Assembly: GCF_001700515.1 (NCBI RefSeq)
Contig: NZ_MAUD01000105.1
Location: forward strand, 1 to 56,182
Origin: Streptomyces lushanensis
Lineage (GTDB): Bacteria > Actinomycetota > Actinomycetes > Streptomycetales > Streptomycetaceae
Reading direction: 5' to 3'
DNA: 56,182 bases
Within the stretch, counting starts at the first letter, position 1. Each line of letters begins with the position of its first letter. The translations under genes were made by a program, and so were the position numbers. The notes under the pieces were generated by a model. It saw only the letters and a list, made by a program, of their open reading frames with translations. It made no database searches and was not told the DNA's origin. Of the stretch, positions 47,297 to 56,126 are shown in pieces.

Positions 47297-47465
47297 CAGG
47301 GTCCCAACTCCCTTCGCCGTACGCACGTCCTGCCGGAAGTCACTGTGCGGCATATGCCTTCGGATTTCCTTCGGGTCCGCTTCGGGCGCCGAGAGCAACC
47401 CCTTGCTGGACCGTGACCTGCGATAATTCCCATCCCTGTGAATGAGCTGGGTTAGGCTGGGGTTC

Positions 47466-50400
47466 ATGCAATTCGGGGTGCTGGGACCGCTGGAGGTGTG
47501 GGCGACCAACGAGAGGTTGGTACGTGTACCCGAGGTGAAGGTCCGAGCCCTGCTCGCCGATCTGCTCGCCCACAACGGGCGGGTGGTGTCCGCCGACAGA
47601 CTCGTCGAGGATCTGTGGGGCGGCTCGACACTTCCCGCCAACCCGCTCGGTGCGCTCCAGGCGAAGGTCTCGCAGTTGCGGCGCGCGCTGGAGGAGGCCG
47701 AGCCCGGCAGCCGGGAGCTGGTCGTGCACAGGGCTCCCGGGTACGCGCTCAGGGCACCGGACACATCGGTGGACGCCGACCGTTTCCGTTCGCTGCTGGT
47801 GCGCGCCCGGACGACCGAGGATCCGCGGGCGAAGGCCGCCGTGCTGACGGACGCCCTGTCGCTCTGGCGGGGGCCCGCGTTCGCCGACTTCGCGGACGAG
47901 CCCTTCGTACGGGTCGCGGTCGCCGGCCTCGAGGAGGAGCGCCTCACCGCCGTCGAGGAGCACGCCGAGGCCCGTCTCGAACTCGGTGAGCACAGCACGC
48001 TGATCGGTGAACTCACCACCCTGGTGGCCGCCCATCCGCTGCGGGAGCGGCTCCGCGCGGTGCAGATGCGGTCCCTGTACCGGGTCGGACGTTCCTCGGA
48101 GGCCCTCGACAGCTACGCGGAGCTGCGGCGGCGGCTCGACCAGGAGCTGGGGCTCTCTCCCGGTCCCGCCATCGAATCGCTCCGCCAGGCCATACTCCGC
48201 CAGGACCCCGGACTCCAGGGCACCACGGGCTCCTCGAACGCCATCCCGGGCACCCGCTCCCGCACCAATCTGCCCGCCGGGGTGAACTCCCTGGTGGGCC
48301 GGGACGAGGCGCTCGTCGAGCTCCAGCAGCTCGTACGGGACCGCCGGCTGGTCACCCTCACCGGTCCGGGCGGGGTGGGCAAGACCCGGCTCGCCACGGC
48401 CACGGCCCGCGAGCTGGACGGTGAGTTCCCGGACGGTGTCTGGCTCGTGGAGCTCGCGGGACTCGGCGGCGCGGAGCGGCCCGCAGGGCCGGGAGTGGTC
48501 GCCGAACACGTGATGGCGGTGATGGGCATCCGCGAGGACTCCGGCGCCGCGGCCTTCGCGGCCGAGTCCGCGGGCGGTTCCGTGTCACGGCTGGTCAGGA
48601 CGCTGGCCTCGCGCCGGCTGCTGCTGGTCCTGGACAACTGTGAGCATGTGGTCGACGCGGTGGCCGAGCTGGTGATCTCCCTGCTCGAAACCGCGCCCCA
48701 CCTCAAGCTGATGACGACGAGTCAGGAGAGGCTCCGGATACCCGGCGAGACGATCTGGCCGGTGCCGCCGCTCAGTCTGCCGCTGCCGGACAGCGACACG
48801 GCCGCGCTCCAACGCTCCAGCGCCGTCCAGTTGTTCGCGGCGCGGGCCAGGTCCGTGGATCCGGGCTTCGTCCTCGACGCCGTCACCACTCCCAAGGTGA
48901 CGGACATCTGCCGCCGGCTGGACGGGCTGCCGCTGGCGCTGGAGCTGGCGGCCACCCGGGTACGGACCCTCGGCGTCCAGGAACTGCTGAACCGGCTGGA
49001 CGACCGTTTCCGGATACTGAACAGCGGATACCGGGGCGCCCCGCAGCGTCAGCAGACGCTCCAGGCGACCATCGACTGGAGCTGGAGCTTACTGAGCGCG
49101 CAGGAGCAGACGCTTCTGCGCGGACTCGCCGTGCACGCCGAGGGCTGCACCCTGGAGGCCGTCGAGGAACTGTGCGCGGGCACCGGGATACGCGGCGACG
49201 AGGTGCTGGACATCCTGGCCCGGCTGGTGGACCGCTCACTGGTGATCAGGGTGGAATGCCCCTCCCTGCCGCGCTACCGGCTGCTGGAATCCGTCGCGGC
49301 CTACGCCCAGCGCAAGACACACGAGCTGGGCGAGACCGCGGAACTGGCCCGTCGCCATCTGCGGTACTACGCCGAACTGGCCGAGCGGGCCCGGCCGCAT
49401 CTGCACGGCCGCGACCAGCGCCGCTGGCTGCAACTCCTGGACGCCGAGTCCGCCAACTTCCAGCGGTCCCTGGACGAGGCGCGCCGTACCGGATCGGCGC
49501 AGTGGGCGCTGCGGCTGGCCAACGCCCTGACCTGGTACTGGTTCCTGCGCGGCCGGCTCGGTGAGGGCTGCCGGGCGCTGGCGACCGCGCTCGCCACCGA
49601 GGGAGAGGCGCCCGCGGCCGAACGGGCCGAGGCGAGGACCTGGCACACCGGGCTCGGCATGCTGCTGGGCGAGAGCGGCGCGGACGCCGGGGCCGAACAG
49701 GACGGCGAGCGGCCCGAGCGAACGGTGGGCCGGGCCAGGGCGGAGTGGTTCCTCGGGTTCGCGGAGTGGAGTCTGGGCGCGCTGACGGCCGGCGAGCAGC
49801 GGATGAACGGCGCCCTGACCGACTTCCGGGCCCTGCGCGACGCCTGGGGTGTGGCGGCGGCGCTGAGCACCCGGGCCGCCCTCGCGATGGCCCGGGGCAA
49901 TCTTGAGGCGATGCGCGGCAACGCCCTTGAGGCCCGCGGTCACTTCATCGACCTGGGAGACGCGTGGGGGCAGCTCAAGGCGACGGAGGTACTGAGCGTC
50001 CTCGCGGAGATCAACGCCGACTACGAGCTGGCGGCCGGGCTGCACCGGGAGGGACTGCGTATCGCCGAATCCCTGGAGCTGTGGTCCGAGGTGTCCCGCA
50101 AGCTCTCGGGGCTGGGCCGGATCGCCCTGCTGGCGGAACGGCTGACGGAGGCCGACGAGCTCCATGAGCGGGCGCTGCGGCTGGCGGTCGACCAGGGCAA
50201 CCGGCCGGTGGAGCAGTTCGCCGAGCTGGGACTCGCGCTGGCCGCCCGGCGGCAGGGCCGGCTGGACACCGCGGAGGAGCATCTGCGGCCGTGGCGCGAG
50301 TGGAACCGCAGCCGGGGTGCCTTCACCGGACTCGCCCTGGTCCTGGCCGAGTTGGGATTCGTCGCCGAGCAGCGCGGCGACGCCGCCGCCGCACTCGCCC

Positions 50401-50732
50401 TGCACCAGGACTGCCTGGCCACAGCACGGGTGACGGGTGACTCGCGGGCCGTGGCACTGGCGCTGGAAGGGCTCGCCGGGGCGCACTCGCTCGCGGGTCG
50501 GCACACCCGGGCCGCACGGCTGCTGGGGACCGCGGCGCAGACCAGGACGCTGTCGGGCGCGCCGCTCCCGCCGGCGGAGCGCGGTGATGTGGAGCGCATC
50601 TCCGCGCGGATCCGCGAGAGCCTCGGCGAGGACGCCTTCCTGGCCGGGCTGGAGGCCGGAGCGGCGAGGGACCACGAGACCGCTGCGGACGAGGAGCAGA
50701 AGTTCCTGACGGACCACCGGCACACGCCCTGA
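47466..50732 (+). CDS. AfsR-like SARP with NB-ARC ATPase and TPR region (SARP 3)
   Basis: A 1088-residue regulator of the AfsR architecture: OmpR-type DNA-binding domain (1-95, FGVLGPLEV), BTAD (95-245), an NB-ARC ATPase with Walker A GPGGVGKT near 300-307 and Walker B LLLVLDN, winged-helix spacer, and a C-terminal TPR-like helical array from about 640. It differs from SARP 1 and 2 in having a full ATPase and TPR tail and no cyclase-like region. The ATG at 47466 directly precedes the conserved QFGVLGPLEV. A TTA codon occurs at 49089-49091. It is divergent from the FMN reductase/thioesterase pair. Confidence 0.9.
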   Translation: MQFGVLGPLEVWATNERLVRVPEVKVRALLADLLAHNGRVVSADRLVEDLWGGSTLPANPLGALQAKVSQLRRALEEAEPGSRELVVHRAPGYALRAPDTSVDADRFRSLLVRARTTEDPRAKAAVLTDALSLWRGPAFADFADEPFVRVAVAGLEEERLTAVEEHAEARLELGEHSTLIGELTTLVAAHPLRERLRAVQMRSLYRVGRSSEALDSYAELRRRLDQELGLSPGPAIESLRQAILRQDPGLQGTTGSSNAIPGTRSRTNLPAGVNSLVGRDEALVELQQLVRDRRLVTLTGPGGVGKTRLATATARELDGEFPDGVWLVELAGLGGAERPAGPGVVAEHVMAVMGIREDSGAAAFAAESAGGSVSRLVRTLASRRLLLVLDNCEHVVDAVAELVISLLETAPHLKLMTTSQERLRIPGETIWPVPPLSLPLPDSDTAALQRSSAVQLFAARARSVDPGFVLDAVTTPKVTDICRRLDGLPLALELAATRVRTLGVQELLNRLDDRFRILNSGYRGAPQRQQTLQATIDWSWSLLSAQEQTLLRGLAVHAEGCTLEAVEELCAGTGIRGDEVLDILARLVDRSLVIRVECPSLPRYRLLESVAAYAQRKTHELGETAELARRHLRYYAELAERARPHLHGRDQRRWLQLLDAESANFQRSLDEARRTGSAQWALRLANALTWYWFLRGRLGEGCRALATALATEGEAPAAERAEARTWHTGLGMLLGESGADAGAEQDGERPERTVGRARAEWFLGFAEWSLGALTAGEQRMNGALTDFRALRDAWGVAAALSTRAALAMARGNLEAMRGNALEARGHFIDLGDAWGQLKATEVLSVLAEINADYELAAGLHREGLRIAESLELWSEVSRKLSGLGRIALLAERLTEADELHERALRLAVDQGNRPVEQFAELGLALAARRQGRLDTAEEHLRPWREWNRSRGAFTGLALVLAELGFVAEQRGDAAAALALHQDCLATARVTGDSRAVALALEGLAGAHSLAGRHTRAARLLGTAAQTRTLSGAPLPPAERGDVERISARIRESLGEDAFLAGLEAGAARDHETAADEEQKFLTDHRHTP

Positions 50733-50753
50733 GGAGCGGGCGCCGGTCCAATA

Positions 50754-50793
50754 TCCGGACGGCGCCGTTCCATTGTCCGGACGATCCCGTTCC
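50754..50793 (+). repeat. 18-bp direct repeat with 22-bp period upstream of the NmrA-like gene
   Basis: TCCGGACGGCGCCGTTCC (50754-50771) and TCCGGACGATCCCGTTCC (50776-50793) match at 15 of 18 positions and are two helical turns apart. They lie 70-109 bp upstream of the next start codon and differ from the ATTACC box, so another regulator may bind them. Confidence 0.5.
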
Positions 50794-50862
50794 GCCTCGG
50801 CCGTCCGTCGGCTTCGGACAACTCGCCCTTCGGGCACGGTCGTTCATGGTCTACTCGTCGGC

Positions 50863-51708
50863 ATGGAACGCGGCAGCGGACACGGTCCCCTCCTGGTCAT
50901 CGGCAGCACCGGCAAGACCGGCCGGCATGTGGTGGCCCGGCTGCGGGAGCTCGGTGAGGACGTCAGGGCCGTGGCCCGCGCGACGCCCCTCCGCTTCGAC
51001 TGGTTCGACGAGTCCACCTGGGAGCCCGCGGTGTCCGGAGCGCGGGCCGCCTATCTGGTGGACGCGCAGAACGAACACGCCGCCGAGCGGATGCGGGCCT
51101 TCGCCCGGTTCGCCGTCGAGCGCGGCGTCGAGCGGCTGGTCCTGCTCTCCGCGCGCGGCTGGTCCGACTCCGGCGAGCCGGAACTGCTGGCGACGGAGGA
51201 CGCGTTGAGGGAATCGGGCGCCGCCTGGACGATCCTGCGGCCGACCTGGTTCATGCAGGGCTTCACCGAGGACGCGGCACTGCGCGGGCCGCTGCGGTCC
51301 GGGGAGGTGCGGCTGCCGTCCGGGGACGGTCCGGAGCCGTTCGTCGACACCGAGGACATCGCCGAGGTCGCGGCGGCGGTCCTCACCCGGGACGGTCACG
51401 AGGGCGGCGTCTACGCCCTCTCCGGGCCGCGCGCCCTGAGCATGGGCGAGGCCGTGGACACGATCGCCAAGGCGACCGGCCGCGCCATCCGCTATGTGCC
51501 GGTCCCCGAGGAGGAGTACGTGGCCGGGCTCGTCGCGCGGGGCATGCCGCCCGGTCAGGCCGCCTTCATGGCCAAGCTGTACCGCTGGATACGGGACGGC
51601 GAGGACGCCCATCTCTCCGACGGCGTCCAGCGCGTGCTGGGCCGGCCCCCTCGGGACTTCACCGCGTTCGCCGACAGGGCCGCGGCGGCCGGCGCCTGGG
51701 ACGACTGA
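50863..51708 (+). CDS. NmrA-like NAD(P)-binding protein
   Basis: A 281-residue atypical short-chain dehydrogenase of the NmrA/HSCARG type. LLVIGSTGKTGRHVVARL (residues 9-26) is the dinucleotide-binding loop. Downstream are VERLVLLSARG and ILRPTWFMQGF, as in quinone oxidoreductase-like and redox-sensing members, with no clear Tyr-x-x-x-Lys pair at the usual spacing. It may be a redox sensor or a reductase; oxidation of the C5 hydroxyl is conceivable but unsupported. The ATG at 50863 is chosen because the Rossmann strand follows within ten residues; no good ribosome site is seen. It converges on the hydrolase gene. Confidence 0.8.
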   Translation: MERGSGHGPLLVIGSTGKTGRHVVARLRELGEDVRAVARATPLRFDWFDESTWEPAVSGARAAYLVDAQNEHAAERMRAFARFAVERGVERLVLLSARGWSDSGEPELLATEDALRESGAAWTILRPTWFMQGFTEDAALRGPLRSGEVRLPSGDGPEPFVDTEDIAEVAAAVLTRDGHEGGVYALSGPRALSMGEAVDTIAKATGRAIRYVPVPEEEYVAGLVARGMPPGQAAFMAKLYRWIRDGEDAHLSDGVQRVLGRPPRDFTAFADRAAAAGAWDD

Positions 51709-51783
51709 CCGTACGGACGGCGGATGAGCCGCCCGGACCGCACGGACCGGCCCGCGCCGCGCGCACCGGCAGCGCCCCGACGC

Positions 51784-52623
51784 TCAGACGCGGCCCGCCC
51801 GGTGCAGGATCTCCGCGGCGATCGTCTCCGGGACCTGCTGCGGCTGCCAGTGCGAGACACCCTGGAGACGGACGAAGCGGTAGTCGCCCGTCATGTGGTC
51901 CGCGGTGTGCTCGGCGGCGAAGACGCTGACCGACGGATCGTGTTCGCTCCAGATGTGGGTGGTCGGCACGGCGACGGGCCCGAGCGGACCGTTGTCGTCC
52001 CGCAGCGTCCCCGCCCGGTACCACTTGAGCGCGGCCCGCAGTGTGCCGGGGCGGGTGTGGAAACGGACGTACCGCTGGATCTGCTCCTCGCTCAGCACGC
52101 CCTCGCCCGCCTGCCGGAACCATCCGTCGAGCCCGGCCGCGCCGTCGGCGAGGAAGGAGTCCGCCGCGTCCTCGGCGCTGAGCGTCTCGATGTAGCCCGA
52201 GTTGTCCCGCTGCTCGGGGTCCACCCGCAGCGCGTGCTGGTAGGCGTCCAGGTGCGGGAACGCCGACGCCGTCAGGCTCCGTACCCGCCCCGGGAACCGC
52301 GCCGCCAGATACCAGCCGACGACCGCGCCCCAGTCATGGCCCGCGACATGCGCCGAGGCGATGCCGAGGGCGTCCAGAATGCCCAGGGCGTCGCCCGCCA
52401 GCTCCGCGAGCGCGTACGCGGCCGTCGGTTCGGGACGGGCACCGGGTGAGTAGCCGCGCTGGTCGGGAGCGACCGTACGCAGCCCGGCCCGGTGCAGGAC
52501 CGGCGCGATGTCGCTCCAGGACTGCCGGCTGTGCGGAAAGCCGTGGAGCAGAAGTACCGGGTCACCGTCCCCGGGACCCGCCACGTCGACGTCGAAGACC
52601 AGTTCGTTCAGGGAGATCTGCAT
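51784..52623 (-). CDS. Epoxide hydrolase-like alpha/beta hydrolase
   Basis: A 279-residue hydrolase. HGFP (27-30) forms the oxyanion loop, the nucleophile is Asp97 in GHDWGA, and Asp near 229 and His258 (GVSHWQPQQ) complete the triad. An Asp nucleophile rather than Ser places it with epoxide hydrolases and haloalkane dehalogenases. It starts 48 bp after the epoxidase gene on the same strand, so the two are probably one operon making and opening an epoxide. Roles could be a biosynthetic step, a shunt, or detoxification of a reactive epoxide product. Coelimycin clusters also carry such a gene. Start at 52623 is the only plausible one; its ribosome site is weak. Confidence 0.85.
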   Translation of the reverse strand: MQISLNELVFDVDVAGPGDGDPVLLLHGFPHSRQSWSDIAPVLHRAGLRTVAPDQRGYSPGARPEPTAAYALAELAGDALGILDALGIASAHVAGHDWGAVVGWYLAARFPGRVRSLTASAFPHLDAYQHALRVDPEQRDNSGYIETLSAEDAADSFLADGAAGLDGWFRQAGEGVLSEEQIQRYVRFHTRPGTLRAALKWYRAGTLRDDNGPLGPVAVPTTHIWSEHDPSVSVFAAEHTADHMTGDYRFVRLQGVSHWQPQQVPETIAAEILHRAGRV

Positions 52624-52671
52624 CAGGGCTGCCTGTCCGTGAGCGGAGTGGGCCGGGCGGATCGACGGAGG

Positions 52672-53997
52672 TCAGTCCGCTTTGAGCGCCTCGCGCACTC
52701 TCGGGGAGCGCAGCGCCTCGGGCGGGTCCACCAGACCGATCACCCGCGCGTAGGCCGCCGCGACCTCGCCGTCCCGCTGCGCCGCCTCCAGGACCAGGCC
52801 GATGTACTCCTGGTCGGCGAGGATCTCCGGTGTCCTGTCTCCCTCGACCCCGGGAAAGCCCAGATCGTTGCTGAGCGCCTGCCGCCATGCCTCGTCCACC
52901 GCGTCACGGGCGAGATCGCGGAAGTAGGCCACCGGATCGGGCGGGCCGTCGCCCCGCGCGTGCGCGCGCAGTACGACGGAGCCGAGGGCCGCGACCGTCA
53001 TCCCCTGCCCGTACGTCGGGTTGAAGCTGCACACCGCGTCTCCCATGGCCAGCAGCCCGGTCGGGAAACGGTCCATCCGCTCGTAGCGGCGGCGCAGACT
53101 CGCCGGGAACCGGTAGGACACCGGGGTGTCGAGCGGCTCCTTGCCGACCGCGAGCGCCTCGTAGATCTCCGGTGAGGAGAGCGACTTGAGGAAGTCGAGA
53201 AAGCCCTCCGGATCGGTGGGCGGTACGTCGCCGAGGATTCCGTACGCGGTCACGATCTGACGCTCCCCGTCGATGCGCGCGCAGATCGCGCCGCGGGGGT
53301 TGTCCGGTGTGGCGACGATGTCGACGGAGATGTCCCCGGGCGACGGCTCGGGCCCCGCCCGGTAGTGCCGGGTGGTGTAGGTGAGACCGACCTGGGTGCG
53401 GTCCTCGGGAACGGCCGGCCATCCGTGGTCCTTCAGCCAGCGCGGGACCTGTGAGCCGCGCCCCATGGTGTCGACCACGAGCTCGGCGTCGATGACGGAG
53501 GTGCTGCCCGCATCCTGGCGGTCGACCGTCCGTACACCCGTCACATGGTGCGCGACCGGGGCGAACCGCAGTCCGACGACCTCTTTGCGGTCCAGGATCT
53601 CGACATTGGCCAGCTCCCGCACCCGGCGGCGGACGTGCGCCTCCAGGGTGGGACGGGCGACGGACACCGCGAGGAGCCCGGAGTCGGCCTGGCTCATCGG
53701 AATGCCGTCCATGATCCAGCGGACATTCCCTGCCACGTCGCCCGTGACGGCGCCGGCCGCCTCCAGCTTCTCGGTGATACCGGGGAAATACTCTTCGATG
53801 ATCTGCTGGCCCCGGGCGAGTATCCCGTGCACATGGCGTCCCTGAGGCACTCCGCGCCGGTTCTCCGGGAGATCGGTCAGCTCGTCCCGATCCACGACGA
53901 CGACCTCGTCGTACGCCTCCGACAGTGCCCGCGCCGCGAGCAGACCCGCGATGCTCCCGCCCAACACCACGGCTCGTCGCAACTTCTTACCCGTCAT
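52672..53997 (-). CDS. FAD-dependent epoxidase of the MonCI/Lsd18 type
   Basis: A 441-residue class A-like flavin monooxygenase. LGGSIAGLLAARAL (residues 12-25) binds the FAD ADP part, GVPQGRHVHGILARGQ follows as in polyether epoxidases, and MGDAVCSFNPTYGQGM near residue 318 is the flavin ribityl contact. Relatives epoxidise polyketide alkenes. Here the C8=C9 alkene made by module 1 is the attractive target, with the NTF2-like proteins opening it to form a carbocycle. The ATG at 53997 has GAGGAGG nine bases upstream. Two ATTACC/GTTACC boxes 22 bp apart lie upstream. It is the first gene of an operon with the hydrolase. Confidence 0.85.
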   Translation of the reverse strand: MTGKKLRRAVVLGGSIAGLLAARALSEAYDEVVVVDRDELTDLPENRRGVPQGRHVHGILARGQQIIEEYFPGITEKLEAAGAVTGDVAGNVRWIMDGIPMSQADSGLLAVSVARPTLEAHVRRRVRELANVEILDRKEVVGLRFAPVAHHVTGVRTVDRQDAGSTSVIDAELVVDTMGRGSQVPRWLKDHGWPAVPEDRTQVGLTYTTRHYRAGPEPSPGDISVDIVATPDNPRGAICARIDGERQIVTAYGILGDVPPTDPEGFLDFLKSLSSPEIYEALAVGKEPLDTPVSYRFPASLRRRYERMDRFPTGLLAMGDAVCSFNPTYGQGMTVAALGSVVLRAHARGDGPPDPVAYFRDLARDAVDEAWRQALSNDLGFPGVEGDRTPEILADQEYIGLVLEAAQRDGEVAAAYARVIGLVDPPEALRSPRVREALKAD

Positions 53998-54098
53998 GGC
54001 GGGGTGCCTCCTCAATGTCTGTCACCGCTCGTATCCGCCACCCCTGCCGTCCGCCACTGGTGGACGCCGCGTCCCTCAGGACTCAGGGACGCTAACTC

Positions 54099-54131
54099 CG
54101 CCCGGTAACCGGTGGACCATCGCCCGGTAAT
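54099..54131 (-). promoter_or_regulatory. Paired RTTACCGGGCG boxes, 22-bp spacing
   Basis: The minus strand reads ATTACCGGGCG (54131-54121) and GTTACCGGGCG (54109-54099), exactly two helical turns apart, with a weaker GATGGTC between them in phase. They lie 102-134 bp upstream of the epoxidase and point toward it. The pattern is typical of SARP binding sites. Confidence 0.55.
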
Positions 54132-54149
54132 CCCCCTGCCGGGGGTGCG

Positions 54150-54179
54150 TTGACAACGGGGGCAAACCGCGCTTAGGGC
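54150..54179 (+). promoter_or_regulatory. Candidate promoter toward the ThDP enzyme
   Basis: TTGACA (54150-54155) and TAGGGC (54174-54179) are separated by 18 bp. The paired boxes end just upstream, so an activator there could also contact this promoter. Confidence 0.4.
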
Positions 54180-54476
54180 GTGTTTCGAAGGCCCCGCCTC
54201 CCGGTGGGGCCCGGCGGGACAGCCCGGACGACCGGACGGTCCCGGCACGGCACGGCGCGGCACCGCACGGCACGAGCTCGTGACAGGAGAAGCCGTACCG
54301 CCATGACGGTCCGTGATCCGCCGGAGTTACGCCGAATCGGTGCCCCGTCGAAACCGCGTCACCCACCGCGCGCCCATGCCGGGATCCATGACATAAGGGT
54401 GCATTACGCTCTGGCCTTCCGCCGAAAGCGTCGGGGCCCGCCGGTCCGCGGCCGTCCGAACCCGAAGGAAGATCCG

Positions 54477-56126
54477 ATGAAGGCATTCCAGGCTGTCACC
54501 GACGCGATCGCCGCCGAAGGGCTCGACCACTTGTTCGCCGTGATGGGGGACGCGAATCAGGACATGATCGTGGACCTGGGCGAACGGCACGGCGCGACAT
54601 TCGTCCACGCCCACCATGAGGCCGGCGCCGTCGGCATGGCCGACGGTTACGCCCGCTTCAGCGGCAGACCCGGTCTCGCGTCGGTCACTCAAGGGCCTGG
54701 TTACACCAATGCCACGACCTCGCTGGTGGCGGCGCGGCTCCACCGGACGCCTCTGATGGTGATCGCCGGACACGCCTCTCTGCGTGACCCGTACAACCCG
54801 CAGGCGATGGTGGACCAGCCGGCGCTCGCGAGACTCACCACCGGGGCCACCGTCCGCATGGAATCGGTGCACAACGTGGACTACTGCCTCGGCGAGGCGT
54901 TCCGTCAGATCAAGGTGCGCAAAGGGCCGTTCGTCCTGAATCTTCCGCAGGACGTCCAGCAGGCGGAGATCCCGGATCCCGGATGGACGTACCGGCCCAT
55001 GTACATGCCCAACACCCTCCAGCCGCCGCGTACTCAGGATGTCGAGGAAGCGGTCGGGCTGCTGGCGTCGGCCCGGCGCCCGACGATTCTCTGCGGACTC
55101 GGCGCGAGGAACTCCGCGGCGGAATCCGCGGTACGCGCCCTGGCCGAGCGCCTCGGCGCGCCCATCGGGGTATCCAACCTCGCCGCCGGATTCTGCGCGG
55201 ATCATCCGCTGTATCTGGGAATCAGCGGCGGACTGGGCTCGCCCCTGACGGTGGAAACACTCGCCGAGAGTGATGTGATGGTGGTGGTCGGCGCCAGCCT
55301 GAACGAATGGACGACCGACTTCGGCAAGCTCGTCGCGAACGAGAAGAAGATCATCCAGATCGATGACCGGCCGGACGCCTTCGGCTGGTTCGCCCGGGTG
55401 GCCGTCGGCATGACGGCCGACGCCGCGACGGCCGTGTCGGCGCTGACGGACCGGCTCGCCGAGACGGTGGACGCGCGCCGGCCCGATCCCGGACTCCTGC
55501 GGCGGCTCCAGGACGACCGGAAGCCGGCGGCCGTGCGGTACGACGACGCGGACGCGACGGATCCGCGGCGCGCGGTACGGCACCTCGAGGACGCGCTGCC
55601 CAAGGACGACCGTGTGCTGGTGCTCGACGGCGGCCACGCGGCCATGGTCTGCGCGAAGATCCTCACCGTGCCACGCGCGGAGAACTGGGCGATCGGCTGG
55701 GACTTCGGCGCCGTCGGCCAGGGCCTCGCCCTCGCGATCGGCGCCTGCTTCGCACGTCCCGGACAGCGCGTCACTCATACGACCGGGGATGCCTCGTTCA
55801 TGATGAACGTCGCCGACTTCCATACGGCCGTGCGCCACAGGCTGCCGCTCACGGTGATCGTCTTCAACGACAACGCGGTGGGCCAGGAGAAGCACGACCT
55901 GGTCCACAAGAAGCTGAACCCGTCCTACGCCGACCTGCCCGAGCCCGATTTCGCGAAACTGGCGGCGGGCTTCGGCGCCAAGGGCTTCACCGTACGCACC
56001 CCCGACGACCTCGGCGAGATCGACCGGGCGCTGTCCGTCGAGAACGGCCCGGTCCTGGTCGACGTACGGATCAACGGCGATGTCGAACTGGCGGCAAGCT
56101 GGGAAATCGCCAAGCATCTGAGCTGA
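54477..56126 (+). CDS. ThDP-dependent enzyme of the acetolactate synthase family
   Basis: A 549-residue thiamine diphosphate enzyme with the N-terminal PYR domain (catalytic Glu48 in HAHHEAGAVG), a central Rossmann-like domain (about 185-330) and the C-terminal PP domain. The ThDP motif begins GDASF near residue 437 rather than GDG and ends FNDN near 463. Family members decarboxylate 2-oxo acids and ligate or oxidise the product; the substrate here is unknown. It is not an expected streptazone-type gene and may be an edge neighbour. The ATG at 54477 has GAAGGAAG five bases upstream and gives the usual family N terminus; the in-frame ATG at 54303 is the alternative. Confidence 0.85.
   Translation: MKAFQAVTDAIAAEGLDHLFAVMGDANQDMIVDLGERHGATFVHAHHEAGAVGMADGYARFSGRPGLASVTQGPGYTNATTSLVAARLHRTPLMVIAGHASLRDPYNPQAMVDQPALARLTTGATVRMESVHNVDYCLGEAFRQIKVRKGPFVLNLPQDVQQAEIPDPGWTYRPMYMPNTLQPPRTQDVEEAVGLLASARRPTILCGLGARNSAAESAVRALAERLGAPIGVSNLAAGFCADHPLYLGISGGLGSPLTVETLAESDVMVVVGASLNEWTTDFGKLVANEKKIIQIDDRPDAFGWFARVAVGMTADAATAVSALTDRLAETVDARRPDPGLLRRLQDDRKPAAVRYDDADATDPRRAVRHLEDALPKDDRVLVLDGGHAAMVCAKILTVPRAENWAIGWDFGAVGQGLALAIGACFARPGQRVTHTTGDASFMMNVADFHTAVRHRLPLTVIVFNDNAVGQEKHDLVHKKLNPSYADLPEPDFAKLAAGFGAKGFTVRTPDDLGEIDRALSVENGPVLVDVRINGDVELAASWEIAKHLS

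Larger units (their letters stand above)
53998..54476. other. Divergent spacer between epoxidase and ThDP enzyme
   Basis: 479 bp. It contains paired regulatory boxes, a plus-strand promoter, and an AGGAGA-preceded ATG at 54303 that is in frame with the ThDP enzyme and would add 58 Arg-rich residues. No separate gene is seen. Confidence 0.55.
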
